NCBI RefSeq assembly: GCF_019649055.1
Contig: NW_026570585.1
Location: forward strand, 1 to 36,953
Reading direction: 5' to 3'
From: Paramacrobiotus metropolitanus
Lineage: Eukaryota; Tardigrada; Eutardigrada; Parachela; Macrobiotidae
DNA length: 36,953 nt
Shown here: positions 31,417-36,953 of the stretch, in pieces
Position numbering within the stretch: the first letter of the stretch is position 1
Layout: each line of letters starts with the position of its first letter
Notes under the pieces: model-generated
What the model was told of the DNA's origin: nothing
Database searches by the model: none
The model's input: only the letters and a program-made list of their open reading frames with translations
Translations under genes and position numbers: made by a program

Positions 31417-31628
31417 ATGGAGAAGCATCGAAGAACGTTCAGAAAGCGCCTGGATAAGGGCCATGCGTGGCTATATCAAGAAATCATGGTGGAAGCCCTC
31501 CTTGTTCACTGGATTGGCTGTCAATCTCCGTTAATCTGGGAACACACATTTTTCCTGAATGGCAACCAACCCGTGTCGATCCTAACATACTGACTGGTTT
31601 CGATCATGGCGTTTCATATGCCATAATT
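31417..31628 (+). pseudogene. copy 6 exon A, one-base deletion
   Basis: MEKHRRTFRKRLDKGHAW...MVEALLVHWIGC in one frame, then ISVNLGTHIFPEWQPTRVDP in the next. Donor ATT|GTAAGA. Confidence 0.75.
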
Positions 31629-31842
31629 GTAAGAATTATACAGATTCTTGAATAACATAAGTTTTTTAGAAATCCACATTTTGGTGCTTTTGAACACACG
31701 TTTCTCTGAAATAATAATCGTCGTTAAGATATTATCGATTTATTTAAAAGAGCGTAGAAGTATCACCTTCTAATACCATTTGCGGTATTGATTGTTCGAA
31801 TAAAGCCACAACTAGAAAGCATAACTAATTGAAACTGCTTAG

Positions 31843-32391
31843 GGCCAAAGTGGATGTTTCTGGGATAGAATGGTCGCTAGCTGGAAACAGTCAACTCCCG
31901 CGATCGCCAAGCAAGGCGAACCCGTGACCAGCGTCAGCCCACCACGTGCCATTGTGGCTACGTGGCCATCTTCGCTGCCATCTGCACAACGGCCATCTTG
32001 GGCGTGTCTGTCGGTTTTGTCCTCTACGCCAATCGTAACTGGAAATTCTCGAGGTTTACGAAGCATCTCCCTTTCTGCCAACGCATTACGGCGTTTTCTC
32101 GCTATGACACAAACCGCCACAATACCTCCTGGTTTCCGTTTTTATTTCTCCATCTAATCCTGGGAGTCTTGTGTTTGTTGGGCTTTCTTGTGTTTTGGCT
32201 GATCTTCTGCGCTCTGCCGATTGTCACAGCCGCCGGATTTATTGTCACGGTCATCGTGCGCATTGCGGGAGATGAGCCGCATTCCCGAGCTGTGTCCTGC
32301 TGATGGTTCTTCTGGGAGTGCATTGCATCGGTCGCATATGGGGAGTGTGGATGACGGGATGCTATTTGGTGTGGATCATAAACAAATGCAG
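31843..32391 (+). pseudogene. copy 6 exon B, two frameshifts
   Basis: GCTTAG then GQSGCFWDRMVASWKQ; the central frame has FAAICTTAILGVSVGFVLYANR; the end reads LLGVHCIGRIWGVW in a third frame. Also lacks the YYWADYKDP stretch of copy 5. Confidence 0.75.
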
Positions 32392-32628
32392 GTACGGTAC
32401 GAATATTTTTGACAATCAAAAACTACTTCTTCACTGCAAAATTTAGCGCGAATAACAGCTTGATTAGCGTTTCGACAAATCCGTTTAACGCTGCCAATTT
32501 ACTTAATGAATGTACAACATCATTACCAACTTGGTTGATTTTGGACACGTAAATTTGTAACGAATAGAGCACATACGACTGATGGCTAGATGGAAAGGTT
32601 CTCGACAAAACATGTTATTCGATTTCAG

Positions 32629-32975
32629 AATATCGGCCAAAACACGGCAATGCTATCATACTGGGTGGCTTTGGCCTACGATGAACTTAGGGTATCCAAC
32701 TCTAGTAACGCTCCGCTGCTGGTCAGTTTTGCAGCGTCGTATTCGCCGGCGGTGGATTGGTTCTTTCTGGTGTGGAGCGGAATGCTGGTGCTACTCAGCG
32801 GCGCACCACCTTTGCTGACGGTTACTGTGGAAGCCGTCATCATCGGCGGACTGATAGCCATTGGTCTGCTCGGTATCGCTGCAGGCCTGGTATTCGGCAT
32901 TCTGCTAATCATCTACCGGGTTGGGATGGCCGCTGTCGACCGTGTCCGGTATGGGAGAAGAAGCAAATGCCGACG
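32629..32975 (+). CDS. copy 6 exon D, frame intact
   Basis: GATTTCAG then NIGQNTAMLSYWVALAYDEL; three hydrophobic runs as in copy 5; ends SKCR-CG|GTATGC, phase 2. Part of a gene that is otherwise broken. Confidence 0.65.
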
Positions 32976-34107
32976 GTATGCAAACAGGGCAATAATGTCG
33001 TAGGTACCGAGAACAAAAATGTACAAGCCGCATTTGAAATGGGCTGCGTCAAGGTAAGGGTACAGTCTGTACTGCGCAATAAACGCGGTGTTGCCGCTTA
33101 AAGTGATAGCCTCTACGCTACAATTGTTGTCAAAATGGCAAAATTAAGAACAATTTCAGCATCACAAAAGAAGTAAATATTGTAATTTGTTACAGAAGAA
33201 TAATCACATGAATATAGATATGACTAAATTAGTATTTGCTGTGTTCAAAGTACGCAGATTTTACTGTATTAACTTTTCCAAATACTTGAATCGCCAAGAT
33301 CGCATGGCGAGGCGCTCCATGGTATTGCATTTAGGGTACCTCGTAAATTTGTACTTTTGCTGCTTCTTTACGCAGCCATTTGGAAATCCGGCTTGTACCA
33401 CGCATCGGCAGTTAAAATATAACGCGCAGAGTTGACAGACATCTTTGAAATATGTATAATTATACGGCATGCTATTAGCATCAATTGTGCCCTAACGATG
33501 AAATCATTCACTTTTTGCCGAAAACGGCAATCTTAATTAAACATTACGTCATTCCAATAGTCTGGAAATACTTTTTAAGGCTAATTGTTTTGAAGCAACA
33601 ACAAAATTTAAAACCTATGAAATTGCTAAAGGCTTTCGAGCACAATTGTCTACGGAAACGAATCTCTGAAACGTATCTAGCAAACATTTTTACGGTTGCT
33701 GCCACCTTGCGCATTTCGGGACAGTTTCCGTTTTCCAGCGTAGTACATCTATACTCGTAATGCAATATTGTTCCCGTACTAATACTGCTGCAATATTGTT
33801 CCAACATTGTTGCTGCAATGTTGTTGTTGTTCCAATACTGTTGCTGCAGTATTGTTCCAATATTGTTGCAATACTCGTACTGCAATGTTGTTCGTATGCG
33901 TTTGGATTTTGTGGCTATGATTTCACGGCAGATCCAAACAGAACAGATGCAAACAGATCCTCGCACCAGTTGTTGAAGGTTTCTTCAGTGTGGCAGTTCA
34001 AGACAAAGTTGAAGATAGTAACGAAAGGCAGCTGGGCAGCACCAAACATGTTTGGAAAGCGGGTTTCAAAATGTGTGATGGTACTGCAATGTATTGACGT
34101 TTTACAG
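32976..34107. other. intron D-E of copy 6
   Basis: 1132 nt including the degenerate minisatellite at 33768-33895. No exon found. Confidence 0.55.
33768..33895. repeat. degenerate minisatellite of TGCAATATTGTTCC-like units
   Basis: Variants of (C)TGCAATATTGTTCCAA recur roughly every 14-30 bp, mixed with GTTGTTGTT and ACTCGTACTGC. Confidence 0.6.
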
Positions 34108-34780
34108 TAACGGCCACTGGTTCGATCCTGAAGCGGACGATCTGAGACGGGCCATAGGTGCTCCCGGCCAGCCTGATCATATTTGTTCGGAATGCGGGGA
34201 AGAATACTATTGCGGTGCAACCGTAGATGACATTGAAGTAGCGGACGCAAATGGCAGCAATGCCACTGACAGCGTTGAGGGATCACAGTTATCCATCAAG
34301 GATAATACGCTAGCGAATCTTCCCGCGTCAGAGGAAGAAACTGATGAACAGCAAATTAGCCGCACTGGTCAGCAGGCGGCGCTGCCGGCGCTGATGGAAT
34401 TTGTATTGGTAGATATGAAAGCTGCAGATACAGCGATCGATTGTGCCAGGAAGAGCGCCTGCCGGCCGTTCTGCGTGTGCTCATTGTGGGCGTCTCTCCA
34501 GTGCGCCGGCATTATCATTTTACGACCGTTTCTATGCTGGCAAACTATGCCCTTCACCGTGGTGGCGTTCTTTCTGCCGGAACGCGTTCAGCTACCTGGT
34601 GTGCTGCTACTGCTAACGGTGTACATGCTGTGGAGGTACTGGGAGTTCAGCAGCGTAATACGGCGGAATTTGAAAGAGAAGAAAGCTGACGAAGCCGCGG
34701 TAAAACGTGCAGACAATGAGAGCGAATACAAAACGAAAGGCGAAAACGAAAATCTGACGCTGGATCCCGCATCATTTTGA
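34108..34780 (+). CDS. copy 6 exon E, frame intact, with stop codon
   Basis: TTTTACAG then NGHWFDPEADDLRRAIG, CSECGEEYYCG, a long acidic lead, then the membrane pair with LPERVQLPGVLLLLT and a charged helical tail ending LTLDPASF. Confidence 0.65.
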
Positions 34781-35886
34781 ATCTCGCTTGCCCCGTTGGC
34801 CCACAGGTCCCGGCGTAAAGAGCGATTTCAGCGGAATATAGTCTCATTTTCTCATTACGATGTATTTTCGCCTCTGTCCTGAAACCTGTTTGCTTTCGCT
34901 TGTACGTTCACTGATACTACGCCGCGCTAATGCCTGCGTACCTTGTATTAGATAGCTTCAGATACGTATTTTCTCTTAATGCCGGACAAACACCCCATAT
35001 TACAAAATCGCAATATTTGTATTAACCATTACGTTATGTTAAAAAATACAATGGTGTTGTAAAGTTTTACTTGGCCCATGTTAATCGATTCAAAATAATA
35101 TCCATTTCATATTATGTGTTCGCGTAAAGAAATTTGAATTTTCAGTGCTTACCTAACTGCAGCGTGGGAAATTCGTGTTCCAGTAGACGTCGTATGGAAC
35201 ACGAGTAATAAAAACATTTCAGCTGGTTTTTTTTTGTGAGCTAGATTACAGCGGCGGCTTGAATTAATGATTGCCAGACGACACTTTATCAAGCAATACA
35301 GTCTGCTAGGAAAAGATTTGTACAGCGAGTGCACTTCGATCATATGTATAACTTAATTATCCTATCGACCATACAGCTCATCATAAATTTTACCATCATT
35401 ATGTAAATGTTCGCGCGGGTAAAAACTTAGAACCGAACATTGGATGAGAAATCGTGATGGCACCGGCTTACTGCAAAAACAGGAACACTGCAAGCCGAGT
35501 TTTTACTGGACCGTGAAACAGGCTCATTGAGCAATATACAGAAGGGAAACTGGCTGGGTAATGTGCTAGTGCGCTGACATTTCGCGAATGACGTCCGAAC
35601 TGCATGCGGGTGCACGTTAATGTAAATCTGTCCGTATTGATCTGCCTCATTGTGCGTGCAGCAGTGATTTAATTCCCAGAGCAGATTTTCCTACCTGGTT
35701 ATCCCGATGTTTTGCAATCACAGTGAAATGCTCCCGGGAGGCATCAGTCACAAGCTACCATCAGTGTCGCTGCATCAATACGCTACAACAGCGCTATAAA
35801 TCATGACCCGGCTCTAGTCTAGTATAGATCGATGTGATAATTGCAAGTTTAAAAAGGTTCATCGCGCTATAACCGCGTTGGTTAAA
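34781..35886. other. spacer between copies 6 and 7
   Basis: No gene recognised. The promoter-like motif of copy 7 lies at 35815-35831. Confidence 0.5.
35815..35831 (+). promoter_or_regulatory. diverged upstream motif TAGTCTAGTATAGATCG, 72 nt before the copy 7 ATG
   Basis: Matches the copy 5 and 6 motifs at most positions, again with CT-rich sequence before it. Confidence 0.4.
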
Positions 35887-36099
35887 ATGAGGAAATATCG
35901 TAGAACTCTTAGACAACGTCTGGATAATAACCGTAAATGGGCATATCAGGAAATTATGGTGGAAGCCCTGGTTGTTCTGTGGATTGCTTGCGAAATCTCT
36001 GCCAAGTTGGGTACCCGAATCTATCCGCAATGGCGAACAACACGCGTTGATCCTAGCAGAATGTCGGAAACGGGAAAGAATCTTCTGCGTCTCGTTAAT
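35887..36099 (+). CDS. copy 7 exon A, frame intact
   Basis: Context AAAATGAGG. Contains AYQEIMVEALVVLWIACEIS and KLGTRIYPQW, close to copy 5 throughout. Confidence 0.7.
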
Positions 36100-36202
36100 G
36101 TGAGCATAAATAATAAATATGTCGATATTTTTATTCACAAAGACGACATTCACCCATGCAATAATTTTTTTATAATTATCTGGAAATCTAATTCAAATCT
36201 TG

Positions 36203-36239
36203 CTAATTCGTAACACGCCAGTACAGTGTTACGAATTAG
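36203..36239. repeat. perfect 14-bp hairpin, 9-nt loop
   Basis: CTAATTCGTAACAC (36203-36216) and GTGTTACGAATTAG (36226-36239), inside intron A-B of copy 7. Confidence 0.75.
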
Positions 36240-36288
36240 AATAGGTAAAATGGCATAGCGGAAAATTTTGCTGGTTGTTATTGTTCAG

Positions 36289-36860
36289 GAGAAAATGGAT
36301 GCTTCTGGGACAGCATGGTTTCTACCTGGAAACAGTCCGCTCCATAACAACCGCATCTGATGAGACCACAGGCGTCGTCACCAGTACAACTCGTGCTGTT
36401 GTCGGCTACGTGGCAACCTTCGCTGCTATCTGCACAACGGCTATCTTGTGTCCGTGGCTGTCCTCTTCGTCAACCGTCACTGGCGATTCCGCGATTCACC
36501 CAGCATCTCCCGTACTGCCAGCGCATCACAGCGTTCTTCGGCTACGACCCGGAACCGGCAGGATTACTGGGCCGATTATAAAGACCCAAACGTTCCGCGG
36601 ATTGTCTTTTTACTGCTCCACTTAGTCCTGTTGGGAGCCAATTTTGCCTGCTTTGTCTGGTTGTGGCTGGCTGTATGCGCTCTGCCTTTAGTTTGGGTAT
36701 CGCGAATGCTGGTACTGGTCACCATTAACAATCTGGGAGAGGAAGCGACGTTCCCGTGTTGGGTGCTGTTCGTATGCGTTCTGAGTGTTCACTGTACCGG
36801 ACGAATCTGGGGAGTCTGGATGACGGAATGCTATTCGACATGGATACGAAATAGGACCCG
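36289..36860 (+). pseudogene. copy 7 exon B, multiple indels
   Basis: Family content is complete end to end (GCFWDSMVSTWKQ, RAVVGYVATFAAICTTAIL, SVAVLFVNRHWRF, HLPYCQRITAFFGYD, VHCTGRIWGVW), but these pieces fall in different frames. Loss and gain of single bases balance out, so the total length still fits phase 2. Confidence 0.75.
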
Positions 36861-36953
36861 GTAAGTACTAACAGAATGTCCAGCGCAATGACTTTATAAT
36901 ATATTTTCGCTTTTAGCGCAATGAAATTCGGTAGGAATATCGACATAACTTAT

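Larger units (their letters stand above)
31417..34780 (+). pseudogene. array copy 6: broken member lacking exon C
   Basis: Detected parts: A 31417-31628, B 31843-32391, D 32629-32975, E 34108-34780. Exon A has lost one base near 31523, making it 212 rather than 213 nt. Exon B shifts frame near 31957 and near 32279. Nothing like exon C lies in the 237 nt between B and D, and splicing B directly to D would join phase 2 to phase 0. Exons D (NIGQNTAMLSYW...) and E (FCVCSLWASLQCAG...FLPERVQLPGVL) are still fully open, with tail LKEKKADEAAVKRADN. It belongs with copies 5 and 7. Either a recent pseudogene, or D and E are kept by some other use that I cannot see. Confidence 0.75.
35887..36860 (+). 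pseudogene. array copy 7: exon A and broken exon B, continues past the window
   Basis: Exon A 35887-36099 (213 nt, open: MRKYRRTLRQRLDNNRKWAYQE, phase 0 at AAT|GTGAGC). Exon B 36289-36860 has correct end signals (TTCAG and ACCCG|GTAAGT) but the frame moves at least four times: near its start, at a TAA at 36344-36346, near 36447, near 36490 and near 36550. After the last change it is open through YYWADYKDP-like (DYWADYKDP), FPCWVLFVC and VHCTGRIWGVWMTECYSTW. Exons C-E, if present, lie to the right of the window. Closest to copy 5. Confidence 0.75.

Noticed and set aside
3973-34780. Insect-type gustatory or odorant receptor family
   Set aside because: The multipass, tandem and fast-evolving pattern fits, but the C-terminal TYhhhhhQF-type motif and general layout of those receptors are not seen.
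1-36953. CRISPR array, operon, phage or other prokaryotic system
   Set aside because: Introns, repeat types and lack of any compact coding arrangement exclude a prokaryotic source.

Overview
This window is eukaryotic and almost certainly animal nuclear DNA. Every recognisable gene is split by GT-AG introns (58 nt to about 1.2 kb), the spacers are AT-rich, and they carry foldback MITEs, a decayed non-LTR retrotransposon and a gag-like retroelement insertion. There are no bacterial operons, ribosome-binding sites or prokaryotic genes. Short introns and tightly packed tandem paralogs suggest a small, compact invertebrate genome; a tardigrade-type genome is one possibility, but the sequence alone does not settle the species.

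The backbone is a head-to-tail, plus-strand array of seven copies of one gene family that I do not recognise. Each complete copy has five coding exons (called A to E here) with an invariant phase pattern: A/B phase 0, B/C phase 2, C/D phase 0, D/E phase 2. Exon A is exactly 213 nt in five of the six copies that have it, and 212 nt in the sixth. The product is a multi-pass membrane protein of about 600-740 residues with roughly 8-10 hydrophobic segments. Conserved landmarks are a YQE-x2-x2-EA motif in exon A, a PC-x-V...LHC-x-GR-(I/L)-WG-x-W block at the end of exon B, an A-M-x-SYW start to exon D and an LQLPG-like motif in exon E. Exon C is the variable part.

Layout: copy 1 (734-2426, only exons C-E in the window, several frameshifts); copy 2 (3973-7569, intact except for one apparent frameshift in exon C); copy 3 (9605-13882, intact, 597 aa, with a retroelement insertion in intron B-C); copy 4 (15688-19085, intact, 680 aa, the most divergent); copy 5 (20405-24497, intact, 738 aa); a roughly 6.9 kb repeat-rich gap (24498-31416); copy 6 (31417-34780, frameshifts in A and B, exon C missing); copy 7 (35887 to beyond the window edge, exon B with several indels). 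By sequence, copies 1-3 form one subgroup and copies 5-7 another, with copy 4 between them. The array looks like a birth-and-death cluster with about three intact genes.

The non-genic part holds two related foldback elements (about 8198-8755 and 25120-25900, the second with a nested pogo-type MITE), a pair of about 390-bp inverted repeats (26598-26980 and 30337-30727) plus smaller relatives, a decayed LINE 3' end (29340-29760, minus), a tRNA-like element (14867-14933), and several perfect hairpins. Copies 5-7 share a short palindrome-like motif 69-72 nt upstream of the ATG, a candidate core-promoter element.
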